Position numbers and translations under genes: made by a program. DNA of 64,000 nt, from positions 96,676,221 through 96,740,220 of the forward strand of contig OZ024931.1 in the NCBI GenBank assembly GCA_964017235.1. Direction: 5' to 3'. The notes under the pieces were generated by a model. It saw only the letters and a list, made by a program, of their open reading frames with translations, was not told the origin of the DNA and made no database searches. This document shows positions 41,991 to 52,754 of the stretch, piece by piece. This stretch comes from Sabellastarte sp. h YS-2021. Lineage: Eukaryota; Annelida; Polychaeta; Sabellida; Sabellidae. Every line of letters starts with the position of its first letter. The first letter of the stretch is position 1.

Positions 41991-43735
41991 TTGTTTGTTT
42001 GTGAACAAGATAACTCAAAAACTGACAGATGGATTTTGATAAAATTTTCAGGATATGTCCAAAATGGTAAAAGGAAGATATGATTAAATTTTGGGAGTGA
42101 TCCGGATCACTGTCTGGATCTTCTGGATCCATGAAATTTAATTTTTAAAGACAGATAACTCAAAAACTTATGGGTGCATTTTGATGAAATTTTCAGGAAA
42201 TGTCCTTAATGGGACGAGGAACAAGTGATTAGATTTTGGGAGTGATCTGGATCACTGTCTGGATCATCCGGATCCAGGCTGCCAGATGTGTTTGTGTACA
42301 ATATAGCTCAAAAACTTATGGATGGATTTTGATGAAATTTTCAGGATATGTCTGAAAAGGTAAAAGGATGAAATGGTTGAATTTTGGAGGTGATCCGGAT
42401 CACTATATGGATCTTCTGGATCCATGAAATGTAATTTTTAAAGACAGATACCTCAAAAAGTTATGGATGGATTGTGACGACATTTTCAGCAAATGACCTA
42501 AATGGTACAAGCATAATTTTAGGATGAATTTTGATGATATTTCAGGATATGTCTGAAAAAGTAAAAGGATGAAATGGTTGAATTTTGGAGGTGATCCGGA
42601 TCACTATATGGATCTTCTGGATCCATGAAATGTAATTTTTAAAGACAGATACCTCAAAAAGTTATGGATGGATTGTGACGACATTTTCAGCAAATGACCT
42701 AAATGGTACAAGCATAATTTTAGGATGAATTTTGATGATATTTTTAGGATATGTTACAAATGGTAAAAGGAAGAAGTGGTAAAAGGAAGAAATGGTTCAA
42801 TTTTGCGAGTGATCTGGACCACTATCTGGATCTTCTGGATCCATGAAATATAATTTTTAAAGACAAGTAGCTCAAAAAGTCATGGGTGGATTTAGATAAA
42901 ATTTTCAGGAAATGTCCTAAATGGGACAAGGAACAAGTGATTAGATTTTGGGAGTGATCTGGATCATCTGGATCCAGGCTGCCAGATGTGTTTATGTACA
43001 AGATAAATCAAAAACTTATGGACGGATTTTGATGAAATTTTCAGGATATGTCTGAAAAGGTAAAAGGATGAAATGATTGAATTTTGGAACTGATCCAGAT
43101 CACTATATGGATCTTCTGGATCCATGAAATGTAATTTTTAAAGACAGATACCGCAAAAAGTTATGGATGGATTGTTTCAGCAAATGGCCTAAATGGTACA
43201 AGGAAAAAGTGATTAAATTTTTGGAGTGATCTGGATCACTGTCTGGTTCATCTGGATCCAGGCTGCCACATAATCTTGGGATGGACTTTTATATTTTTAG
43301 GATATGTTACAAATGGTAAAAGGAAGAAGTGGTAAAAGGAAGAAATGATTCAATTTTGCGAGTGATCTGGACCACTATCTGGATCTTCTGGATCCAAGAA
43401 ATATAATTTTTAAAGACAAATACCTCAAAAAGTCATGGATGGATTTTTATGAAATTTTCAGGAAATGTCTTAAATGGGACAAAGAACAAGTGATTAGTTT
43501 TTGGGAGTAATCTGGATCACTGTCTGGATCATGTGGATCCAGGCTGCCAGATGTGTTTGTGTACAAGATAACTAAAAAACTTACGGACAGATTTTGATGA
43601 AATTTTTAGAATATGTCTGAAAAGGTGAAAGGATGCAACGACTGAATTTTGAAAGTGATCTGGATCACTATATGGATCTTCTGGATCCATGAAATGTAAT
43701 TTTTAAAGACAGATATAAGTGAAAGAACTAGTGAT
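41991..43735. repeat. Complex tandem array with higher-order structure
   Basis: Monomers contain 'gatttttgatgaaattttcagg'-type, 'tgatccggatcactatatgg', 'tcttctggatccatgaaat' and 'ggatccaggctgccagatg' motifs. Two adjacent units, around 42385-42580 and 42585-42780, are near-identical, with a period of about 199 bp. Other segments recur every 700 bp or so ('ccaggctgccagatgtgttt' at 42275, 42975 and 43545). No genes. Confidence 0.75.
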
Positions 43736-43753
43736 TAGCTTTTGGCAGTAATC

Positions 43754-43815
43754 TGGTACTATGGAGAATCCTGACCTGGTGCTCCAGGAAACAGGCTCAA
43801 GACCGACATATTCAC
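43754..43815 (+). pseudogene. Tiny DIRS RNase H fragment
   Basis: 'LWRILTWCSRKQAQDRHI' corresponds to 'LWRILTWCSQRQVTLKARHI' of the intact DIRS near 32940. It lies between two unrelated repeats. Confidence 0.5.
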
Positions 43816-44249
43816 GCCTTAACTATGTCCCGTCCGGGGATATACTGCGTCGAGACACAATCTCTAGTTTTTTCATTGACTATTGCAGGGATTTCTCTTT
43901 TAGCTTGCATATATGTACTGGGCCACTGGTAGATTATCTTTTGTGAGTATCGGGCCTGGATCTTTTTAAATTATTTTTTTATGAATTTTTAAAATACTTA
44001 GTTTATAATGCATTAAAATTCATGAAATCAGGCACTAAATCACTTATAACTTGAAAAGTATTGCATTTAGAGCATTTTGCTAAAATATCTAATCTACTGC
44101 TTTGCAAGCGCAGTATCTTCCCCACAGAGGGGAAGTCAGTGCGCTAATTAAACAAAATCATTATCGTGGGGAAGTCGAGGGGCGTTCAAGGTCAGTAATC
44201 CAGGATTATAGGTGTGACCGGGAGGGAAGAAAAACTAGGTTGGGAAACT
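43816..44249. repeat. Dispersed repeat sequence
   Basis: 43880-43985 repeats 35295-35400, and 44005-44080 repeats part of 41190-41225 and of the 18560 array. No gene. Confidence 0.5.
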
Positions 44250-45035
44250 AGAGCTGATGAGATGAGTTTTGAGGTGCATCCTAAAAGATGCAACAGAGGG
44301 ACTATTTCTTACATGGAAAGGGAAAGAGTTCCAAAGGGCAGGGGCATAGTGACTGAAGGAATTAGAAAAGTGTTTAATTGATTTGTAAACTCTGCGATCA
44401 AAAGTGGGGGTTTGAAGGAACTTGAGTTCGGGGTTACTTCGCCTTGTGTTTCTGGAAGAGGAGTAGGGGTGGATTAATTCTCTTAGGTAAACTGGTTGAC
44501 CCTGGTTGAGAATTTTATATGTAATAAGACCAATTTTAAATTGTACCCTGTATCTGACTGGTAGCCAATGGAGTTTTCTGGTTGAGGGGTAATGTGAGAG
44601 AATTTAGAGGAACGGGTGACAACACTGCAGAGTGCGTTTTGGACCAGCTGCAATCTCCTTAACTCACAGTCATTGAGCGATAAGAACAGTGAATTGCAGT
44701 AGTCCAGCCTGCTGCTCACCAAAGCATTCGCTAAAAGCATTGATGTATTCAGGTCTAGAAGGGGACGAATTCTGTAGAGGTCTCTCGCATGTACTATAGT
44801 GGACTTTATGACCTGTGACACATGGTTTGAGAAATTGAAATTAGAGTCAAACACCACTCCGAGGTTCCTGACACTTTGTGCTTTCGAGACCTGATTTCCC
44901 AGAATATTGATAGGGAAGTGAGGGAGGAGTTGGTTACGATTTTTTGGGAGCCTATGAGAATGAACTCTGTTTTGTCTTGGTTAAGTTTTAATTTATTTGC
45001 AAACATGAAATTTTGAATTTCGTTTAGGCAGTATA
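44250..45035 (-). pseudogene. CR1/L2-like LINE reverse transcriptase C-terminal region, broken
   Basis: On the minus strand, from 45035: 'FANKLKLNQDKTEFILIGS', then after a frameshift near 44855 'FDSNFNFSNHVSQVI', 'RDLYRIRPLLD', 'ANALVSSRLDYCNSLFLSL' and 'RRLQLVQNALCSVV'. Further frames run to about 44250. It is the same domain as the plus-strand fragment at 19907-20680, but a different, more diverged copy. Endonuclease and RT catalytic core are absent. Confidence 0.7.
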
Positions 45036-45663
45036 ATGTTATTCAGCTACGTTTTTCATAGCTATAACATGGTGAGTAACTTGGGCATCTATCCTCATAG
45101 TTAAATGAGTAATAGCTACTTTGGAGTAAAATCACTTATAACTTGAAAACTATTGCATATACAGAATTTTGTATAAATATGTTATTCAGCTACTTTTGGG
45201 TCAGCTATAACATAGTAAAGTTGCAGACCTGTATCTCATGGCATACCTGAGTAATAGCTACTTTTATGTTATCACTATTGAGTAAAATCACTTATAACTT
45301 GAAAACTATTGCGTTAAGAGTATTTTGTTTAAATATGTTATTTATTTTTTGTTTAGCTATAACATAGTAAAATTGCAGACATATAGCTCCTGACATAGCT
45401 GAGCAATAGCTACTTTGAGGTTCTCACTGTTGAGTAAATCAGTTATTACTTGAAAACTATTGCATTTACAGTATTTTGTTTGAATATGTTTTCTACCTAC
45501 TTTTTACTCCTTAATAGTTAACGTGGTACTTTACTTCTGTGTACCATTTGCAGAGCACAACTTTTGTGGTCTTTCCTTCTTTTACTTTTAATTCCTTCTT
45601 TCACTTCTAATCTGAAACTCAAAACACAGTCAGCTGACCCAGAGCCCATTCACGGGCACTGAT
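45036..45663. repeat. Tandem array, about 140-bp unit, and adjoining conserved segment
   Basis: About three units of the family at 18560-19255 ('cagctataacatagt', 'gagtaaaatcacttataac', 'gaaaactattgc'). 45595-45663, nearly identical to 19256-19320, follows. Confidence 0.7.
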
Positions 45664-46241
45664 TGCTTGTTTGTTTCTAAATCTGATTCTTCCCGAATGA
45701 TGTTACTGATTCCGGAAACCCAGTAAGACATTGAGAGATTATCATAAGAAACTCTAGTTATACTTGAACCTGACAGTATAAAGTTCTGGGGCCACGGAAC
45801 CTCCCGTTTACACCATACAATTTCATTACTACCACCACGTTGAGATCTGAACTTGCCTTGTAAGTTGATTGCCTGCACTTCCTGTAACCTCTGGTAAACT
45901 TGACTCTGGAGTTGTCTGGATTGCCTCAGTCCACTTAATGTTGGCAGTATGAAATCCCCGTCACTTTGCGACGTCGTCGACATAGCACTTGTCACAGATT
46001 TGGGTGAATTTACATGTCCCTTGTCTTCACTTTCCACTTTTTCTTCCACCTTTGCAATTCTTCCATTTAATTGTTTAAGTTCATTCAAAATTTGTATGTT
46101 AATGTCCATTTGTTCTGCACCACTGGTAGTATCAATTTCCTGGTCACTATTGTCACTTTCTTTAATGTGTTGACATTTAGAATTGATGGGTCCCTCATGC
46201 ATGTCCCCACAAACTTTGCATTGGAATACTTTGTGTGGCAT
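45664..46241 (-). pseudogene. Ngaro-type Gag fragment
   Basis: The minus-strand frame, from an ATG at 46241, begins 'MPHKVFQCKVCGDMHEGPIN', matching the Gag at 25288 ('MPQKQFLCNKCGDVH'). It continues with 'INIQILNELKQLNGRIAKVE', 'KFRSQRGGSNEIVWCKREVP' and 'VSYDNLSMSYWVSGISNI'. The similarity ends near 45665, before the C-terminal zinc cluster, where the tandem-array element begins. It is related to but clearly diverged from the intact element, so it represents a separate lineage. No RT or YR accompanies it. Confidence 0.75.
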
Positions 46242-46649
46242 TTCTGCAAAAATCAATCAATCACTGATTAATACTTGAAATATGCTCCTTTCAGTAATTT
46301 GGATGACAAATGTAGATAAATAACAAAACTTTGATACAGCCCTTATACCCAGCTCCTAGAGATTAATCCCAGAGCAAATTCACATATGTCAAATATCATT
46401 TGACGGATCACAGCACATTATTCCCTTCTGGCCATCAACTGCACTCTGTGAAAAACACTGAAACTCTGAGGTTTCATTGTATCTGGCTGAAGCTTCAGAG
46501 TTTCAAAAAGGTTAGCTAAAATTGAGTAAATTGAAATATATAAAATTGTTTTGTTTAAAAGAGATGTTTCCACTTTGACTTATTTTAAACAAGTAAATAT
46601 GGCTGTAAAAAGTGGGAAATTATAGGATATGAGTGTCAGCCAAAGGTCA
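46242..46649. other. No recognisable gene; possibly Ngaro-type leader
   Basis: The stretch upstream of the Gag fragment (minus-strand sense) could be its 5' leader. No repeat pair was found to confirm this. Confidence 0.3.
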
Positions 46650-46654
46650 ACCAA

Positions 46655-46902
46655 TCAAATTATCAGGCCACAAAAACAAAGCAGTTTTTCTAGCCTTAAA
46701 AGAGTTCCATGACCTCTGCTCATCATAAACAAAGATGGAGGCATGAGGTCGGGCCCACTTTGTGCCCTATTGTGGAGAATCTTGACCTGGTGTACTAGTA
46801 GACAAGTAACTCTCAAAGCCTGACACATTCCAGGCTGGCTGAACGTGGTAGTAGACAAGCTTTCCAGGCTAGGCCAGACCATCCTAACAGAGTGGTCTCT
46901 CC
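46655..46902 (+). pseudogene. DIRS RNase H fragment
   Basis: Homologous to 32780-33065 of copy 1 ('ctagccttaaaagagttcc', 'ggcatgaggtcgggcccact', 'gtggagaatcttgacctgg'). About 55 bases around the 'TDN' catalytic block are deleted near 46722. It ends at the Gypsy LTR. Confidence 0.75.
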
Positions 46903-47050
46903 TGTAACATAATTATGGTTCCTAGTGTACCTTATGAACAATACTCTTTAATGCTGTTACACCAGTCAGTTGTTTGTCTGAGCTTATAGAATAAAGTAGT
47001 GCTTTGAGGATCAGTGTTTCTCTCCACACAAAATAGTTAAAAACATTACA
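46903..47050 (+). repeat. Gypsy 5' LTR
   Basis: 148 bp, TG...CA, starting 'tgtaacataattatgg'. It contains 'gaacaatactctttaatg' and 'agaataaagtagtgc', a possible polyadenylation signal region. Confidence 0.9.
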
Positions 47051-47064
47051 TGGTGTCAGAAGTG
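47051..47064 (+). promoter_or_regulatory. Primer-binding site
   Basis: 'tggtgtcagaagtg' directly follows the 5' LTR. It is complementary to the 3' end of animal tRNA-Leu(CAA) as I recall it (…CACTTCTGACACCA). Confidence 0.65.
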
Positions 47065-47157
47065 CTGGATCTAAAAAAAATTAATAAGCCATTTTGATGC
47101 AGTTGGATAATTATACATTTTCGTGAACTATAGTTTAAACATACTGGATTAAATACA

Positions 47158-48150
47158 ATGGATAATACCAAGCCAGAACCACTAGATCTACACAGTAGTA
47201 ACTTGTCTGAAGCATGGAGAAGATGGTCACAGACAATGAATTTATGTTTGGATTGACCTCTCTCTGAGAAAACTGACAAGGCAAAGTGCTCCTACTTTTT
47301 ACTATACATTGGTCAGGATGCACGAGATGTGTTCAACACTTGGACATTATCTGAAGAAGAGCAAAACAAGCCAAAGATTCTTTTTGAGAAGTTCGGGGAC
47401 TATTGTAAACCGAAGAAAAATCTGACTGTATTACGGCACAAATTCAACAGTCGTGTGCAATCGACAGCAGAGTCAGCAGATCATTTCATCACAGACTTAA
47501 AGCTACTGTCACTGGATTGTGAGTATGGGGCCTAAAGAGATGAGATGATCAGGGATCGCCTTGTAGTTGGTGTTCATTCAGAAGAAATGAAGGAAAAATT
47601 ACTACAAGAGAGTGACTTAACTTTGGACACTGCTGTAAAACTCGTAAAAGCAATAGAGGGTTCAAAACAGCATGTGAAATCAATAAAATCAGACCACACA
47701 GTACATGCTCTAAGAAACACCCCTAGGAAGATGAAACGGCCTCAAAAGCAAGCAAACAGCAGAAGCAAGTGTGGGAAATGTGGCAATCATCATAGCAAGG
47801 GACAATGCCCTGCATATGGCAAGAAGTGTTTGAAATGCCACAAGAAAAACCATTTTGCTGCAGTGTGTAAAAGCCAGAAATCAGTTCACCTGATGCACAA
47901 TGATGACAGTGACCAGAGTGACACAGGGGGTCCAGATCACTTTATTGGTGGTGTGAACAGCAATCAAAGTAGCAATGAAGCTTTTGTGAAACTTTTACTT
48001 GGCAAGGAGAAAACCACACTTCAATTCAAGCTAGACACGGGTGCCCAAGTGAATGTTATACCATTGCAGAAATTCAAGCAAATGAAACTGAAAGACATTA
48101 AACTTGAACACACAAACACAAGCTCACAGGATATGGAGGCACCAAGCTAA
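47158..48150 (+). pseudogene. Gypsy Gag and protease start, two in-frame stops and a frameshift
   Basis: The ATG at 47158 starts 'MDNTKPEPLDLH' and 'SEAWRRWSQTM', a Gag matrix/capsid pattern. TGA at 47254-47256 and TAA at 47533-47535 interrupt the frame. The nucleocapsid has two zinc knuckles, 'CGKCGNHHSKGQCPAYGKKC' and 'CLKCHKKNHFAAVC'. The aspartic protease active site 'FKLDTGAQVNVIP' follows near 48030. A base loss near 48120 shifts the remaining protease ('GYGGTKLKVKGKC') into the frame used by RT. Confidence 0.85.
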
Positions 48151-48479
48151 AAGTGAAGGGCAAGTGCAGTGATGCTTCTAGAGCGCGGGATACGCGATAT
48201 CTCGCGAGTTTTAGTACTAGCCCGCAATTCGGTATATTCGGCGCGTTCGGTAGAAGACGCGATCCCGCATGTTTACAAAATGGAGGGCACCGATCGTTTC
48301 GCGAGAATCCTTTAATTTTATCATCATGAAGGCTATATTTGGTCGTTTTTTCAGTGAAAAATGTTATTTCATATGAAAACAAAATGGATACTACAGTTTG
48401 AAAGTGGATGATGCAAACATCAGATACTAACAACAATACTGTTGAACCAGTTCATACAGCATGTCTGTTACCTCATATC

Positions 48480-48850
48480 TGAATATTAATGAGTTGGGTG
48501 CTTTGGCCGTGAGCTCTCAAGTTTTCTTAAAGTGTTAGATCTCTGTTGAGGCTTCCATTTTATAAAATATTGCTAGAAAACCCCAATAGAAATCTATGAC
48601 CTCCGATCTTCTCATGAATATTAAAGAGTTGGGTGCTATGGCTGTGAGTTCTCAAGTTTAAAGTGTTAGATCTTTGTTGAGGGTTCCATTTTATAAAATA
48701 TTGCTAGAAAATCCCAATGGAAATCTATGACCTCATATCATCTCATGAATATTAATGACTTGGGTGCTATGGCCATGAGTTCCCCAGTTTAAAGCATTTG
48801 GTCTTTCATTGAGGCACTTCTATTTTAAAAAATATTGCTAGAAAAGTATT
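48480..48850. repeat. Three tandem units of about 115-125 bp
   Basis: Units share 'atgaatattaa.gagttggg' type, 'ccattttataaaatattgct' and 'gaaatctatgacctc'. Confidence 0.7.
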
Positions 48851-48913
48851 GTTGTAGAATATGGTCCCAGGTCTTTGATATTTTTCTTATCCAAGCACAG
48901 ATCCAGATAAGTA

Positions 48914-49147
48914 TTGCCTTGCTACCAATTATCGCCGGCTACCAATTATCGCCAGACAGAATTCAAATAGATATAACTTCGCCAAAATAGCATCCCAAGT
49001 CTAGCAAATAAGGTAAAACTATTTCCAAAGTGAATGGAACAAATACACAACAAAAAGCTTTCAAAATATTTAACCATTACTGAAATATGAACGTTTTATT
49101 TTCTGGTGGCGATAATTGGTAGCCGGCGATAATAGGTAGCAAGGCAG
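48914..49147. mobile_element. TA-flanked MITE with about 42-bp terminal inverted repeats
   Basis: The left end 'ttgccttgctaccaattatc' and continuing '...gccggctaccaa' is mirrored by 'ggtagccggcgataat' and 'ggtagcaaggca' at the right. TA lies on both sides (48912-48913, 49148-49149). At 234 bp without coding, it resembles Tc1/mariner-type MITEs. Confidence 0.75.
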
Positions 49148-49385
49148 TAATAAAAATTAATGTGATCTAAGTTGGGTCAGTTTCCATCTTCTATTTTTTT
49201 CACGAAGATCCATACAGTAGTATTTGTGTAATCCTGCTGGTAAACGTATGGACAGACAAATGCTTAATAAATTAATCCCTCTTTGGCGGAGGTACAAGTT
49301 CCCATTTTTATTGACCAAGCCCCCACATTTTTCGGACATAGGGGGGAACTGCCCCCACATTTCAAAATTTCTAGAATCAACACTG

Positions 49386-52235
49386 AAGTGCTCCTTAAAG
49401 TGCTGCTACAAAAATTCTGAAATTGTTGGAACTTTCCATGTTGTCGACACTAACTCACCTGCAGTTCTGGGTCTACAAGGTTGTGTTGATTTAGGCCTGA
49501 TCCAACTAGTAATGTCCGTCTCCTCAAACAACAGTATGGAAGAAATGCTGAACAAGTACAAAAGTGTGTTTCAAGGTTTAGGATGTCTCAAGGAGCCATA
49601 CCACAAAATTGACACAAGTGTCAGTCCTGTTATACACCCACCTAGAAGAATTCCAACAGCACTCAGGGGCAAACTCAAAACTACCCTTGATGAAATGGAA
49701 AAGTTAGGTGTGATAAGAAAGGTCGACGAGCCGACAGACTGGGTTAGCTCCATGGTTGTGGTGGGAAAACCAAAGTCAAATAAATTGAGGGTGTGTCTTG
49801 ACCCAAAAGATTTGAACCATGCAATCATGAGAGAACACTTAGAATTGCCTACAGTTGAAGAAATTACATCAAGGATGACTGGAGCAAAGGTCTTTTCAAA
49901 GATTGACCTAAATCATGGCTACTGGCAACAAGCATTAGATGATGAGAGTCAGTTACTGACTACATTCAACACACCTTTCGGACGCTACTGCTGTAAGAGA
50001 CTTCCCTTTGGAATCAAAAGTGCACAGGAAGTGTTCCAGAAACGAATATCACAGAGGTTTGAGCACATTCCAGGCGTAGAGACGGAAATAGAGGACATTC
50101 TGATCTGGGGAAAGTCTGAAGCTGAGCATGACCAGAGGTTAGAACAAGTTCTCCAGAAGTGCACAGAACTAAACATAACACTGAATAAGGAGAAGTGTGT
50201 GTTCAAACTTCCAGAAGTAGGCTACCTAGGTCACATTATATCATGTGAGGGAGTGAAGCCTGATCCCGAAAAGACCAGAGCAATCAGAGATATGCCTGCA
50301 CCCACTGACAGAAAAGGAGTTGAAAGACTCTTAGGAACTATAAACTACTTAGCAAAATTCCTGCCAAACATGTCTTCCATCACAGAACCCATACGAAAAC
50401 TGCTGAAGAAAGATGTAGAGTTCATGTGGATGGAACCACAAGAGAGAGAATTCAGCCAGATTGTGGACATATTAAGCAAGGAGCCAGTTCTCACATACTA
50501 TGATGTGAAGAAACCCCTAACTGTAAGTTGTGATGCTTCAAAATCTGGACTTGGGGCAGTCCTTCTTCAAGATGATAAGCCCATTGCATTCGCATCCAGG
50601 TCAATGACTGATACAGAAGTTAGATATGCCCAAATAGAAAAAGAACTGTTGGCTGTAGTTTTTGCCATGGAAAGATTCCACCAGTTCACATATGGGCAAA
50701 GTGTGACAGTTGAAAGTGACCACCGTCCACTGGAAATGATAATGAAGAAAAACCTGAGTGCAGCACCTCCCAGATTACAAAGGATGCTGTTAAGACTACA
50801 ACGGTACAACTTCTCATTGAAGTACAAACCAAGAAAGGAATTAGTCATAGCAGACACATTGTCCAGGGCTCATACATCAGACTCTGACAGTACAATGGAG
50901 GAAGATGTCAGACAACATGTGCTTACAGTGGTAGAGAACATCCCAGTTGAAGCCAGCAGACTTCAGAGTATCAAAACTACAACCGCTAGAGATGAAGATC
51001 TATGTCAGTTGCAAAACATAATTCTGAATGGGTGGCCTGACAAATCAAATGTGCCATTGGAACTACATGAGTATTGGAGCTGTAGAGATGAGTTATCAGT
51101 AGCAGATGGTCTCATACTGAGAGGAGACAGAATTGTCATTCCACGGGACTTGCGCTCAACCATGCTAAGGCTATTCCATGTTGGACATTTTGGTGTTGAA
51201 AAAACAACCAGGAAAGCCAGAGGAGCAGTGTATTGGCCCAGTATTGATTCTCAGATCAAGGATATGATTTTGAAGTGTGACACATGCCTCTCAAATAGAT
51301 CTGTCAATCAACAGAGGGAACCATTGCTACAGCATGAAATTCCAGATAGCCCTTGGCAAAAAGTAGCAACAGATCTATTCCAATGGAATGGAAAAGATTA
51401 TGTCCTAGTTGTAGACTATTACAGTCGATACTTTGAGGTAGCACAACTGAACAGTACAAAAAGTACCACAGTTATCAACAACATTAAAGCTATGTTTGCA
51501 AGACATGGCATTCCACTGAAACTCGTGTCAGATGGTGGACCTTAGTATACTTCATCTGAATTTGCAGATTTTGCCCAGCAGTGGGGATTTGAACATGTGA
51601 CTTCATCACCATACCATCCTCGTAGCAATGGACTAGCTGAACGCACAGTACAAACAGTGAAGAACATTTTAACCAAAACACTCCACAGTAATCAAGATCC
51701 ATTACTTGCCATCTTGGAGTATAGAAACACACCAATTGATGACATTGGTTCACCCGCTGAACTGCTGATGAGCAGGAAGTTAAATTCACTTCTTCCTACA
51801 ACACAAAAGAAGCTGAGACCTACACCGCAGCCACAGCAAGTTACCAAAGCTAGAATGCTAAAGAGGCAGAAAAAGCAAAAACAGTACTATGACAGACGAA
51901 CAAAACCCCTAAAGGACATTAGACATGGAGAAAGAGTTCGGATACTTCAACAACAGAAATGGCAACCAGCTATTGAGAAAGAGAAAATGGATTCTCCATG
52001 TTCATTCATACTGGAAACACCTGGTGGTAGTCAATACAGACGCAACCGATCACACATTCTCAAATCTAATGAGAGTGCCCAAGCTGAAAAAATGGATAGC
52101 AATGTGACCAATACAACAAAGCAAAACAGTGGGGAAAATCACTCTGTCAAAACAAAGGATAAAACTGATAATTTGTACATTACAAGATATGGAAGAGAAG
52201 TCAAACCTGTTCAGAGATATGGTCACAATCAGTAA
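49386..52235 (+). pseudogene. Gypsy Pol (RT, RNase H, integrase), stop in integrase
   Basis: One frame runs 49386-52235 with a single TAG at 51543-51545. RT: 'LRVCLDPKDLNHAI', 'KVFSKIDLNHGYWQ' (Asp), 'LPFGIKSAQEVFQ', then 'EIEDILIWG', where the usual D-D box has Glu in place of the first Asp. RNase H: 'VSCDASKSGLGAVLLQ', 'YAQIEKELLAVVFAMERF', 'VESDHRPLEMI' and 'ELVIADTLSRA'. Integrase: zinc finger 'HVGHFG...CDTC', 'ATDLFQWNGKDY' (Asp), 'LVSDGGP' (Asp, next codon is the stop), then 'LAERTVQTVKN' (Glu). A basic C terminus ends at 52235. The frame upstream of 49386 belongs to the nested element. Confidence 0.88.
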
Positions 52236-52754
52236 AGTAACACTTGGTAATTAACACAATAAATGTATATTTTCATGTATATATTGGTTAGAAAAAAGTG
52301 GTTAAAACTTGTATCAAGTGCACATGCACTAAAGACATATAATCTTGTGTATTTCTATTTTGATTAGCTCATATATTTACATTTATGATTAGTTCTCATG
52401 GATTCTAAAGTAGGCAAGCACATTGTCTAGTTGAAAATATTAAGTAAGTCAATAGACTTGCACTGAAGCATACAGTGAGTAAAATATTTTGGAGCATAGT
52501 GTAGACTGAAATTGTGAGTCAAAAACAACTTCCCAAAATATAATTTTCAAACATGTGAAAATGTATTTATTACCAGAGTTCATAGAGATTTCTCATCTCT
52601 TCACATACTAGGCAGAAACATGTGTAAAGCAAACCAGAGTTTGAGCTATGTTTATGTGGTTTATATGTGCCTGTGGATAAATAATCACTAGTATAGTTAA
52701 AAGAGTCAGGCTTGTCAAGTCATAAATCACACAAGTGTTTATATCACAGTCCAG
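52236..52754. other. Gypsy 3' untranslated region, left part
   Basis: AT-rich sequence following pol, up to the nested TIR element. It continues at 55678-55961 after the insertion. Confidence 0.5.

Larger units (their letters stand above)
48168..49385. mobile_element. Unclassified TIR transposon inside Gypsy protease-RT
   Basis: The ends are inverted: 'AGTGATGCTTCTAGA' left against 'AGTGTTGATTCTAGA' (right, reversed). If one flanking base is included they read CAGTG...CACTG, like hAT-type ends. The target bases 'aagtg(c)' are duplicated (48162-48167 and 49386-49391), and removing the insert keeps the pol frame continuous. The interior has no transposase, three tandem ~115-bp units and a nested MITE. 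A 5-6-bp duplication is short for hAT (usually 8), so the class is open. Confidence 0.7.

Noticed and set aside
49224-49385. N-terminal extension of Gypsy Pol
   Set aside because: It belongs to the nested CAGTG/CACTG element; the target duplication at 49386 marks where Pol resumes.
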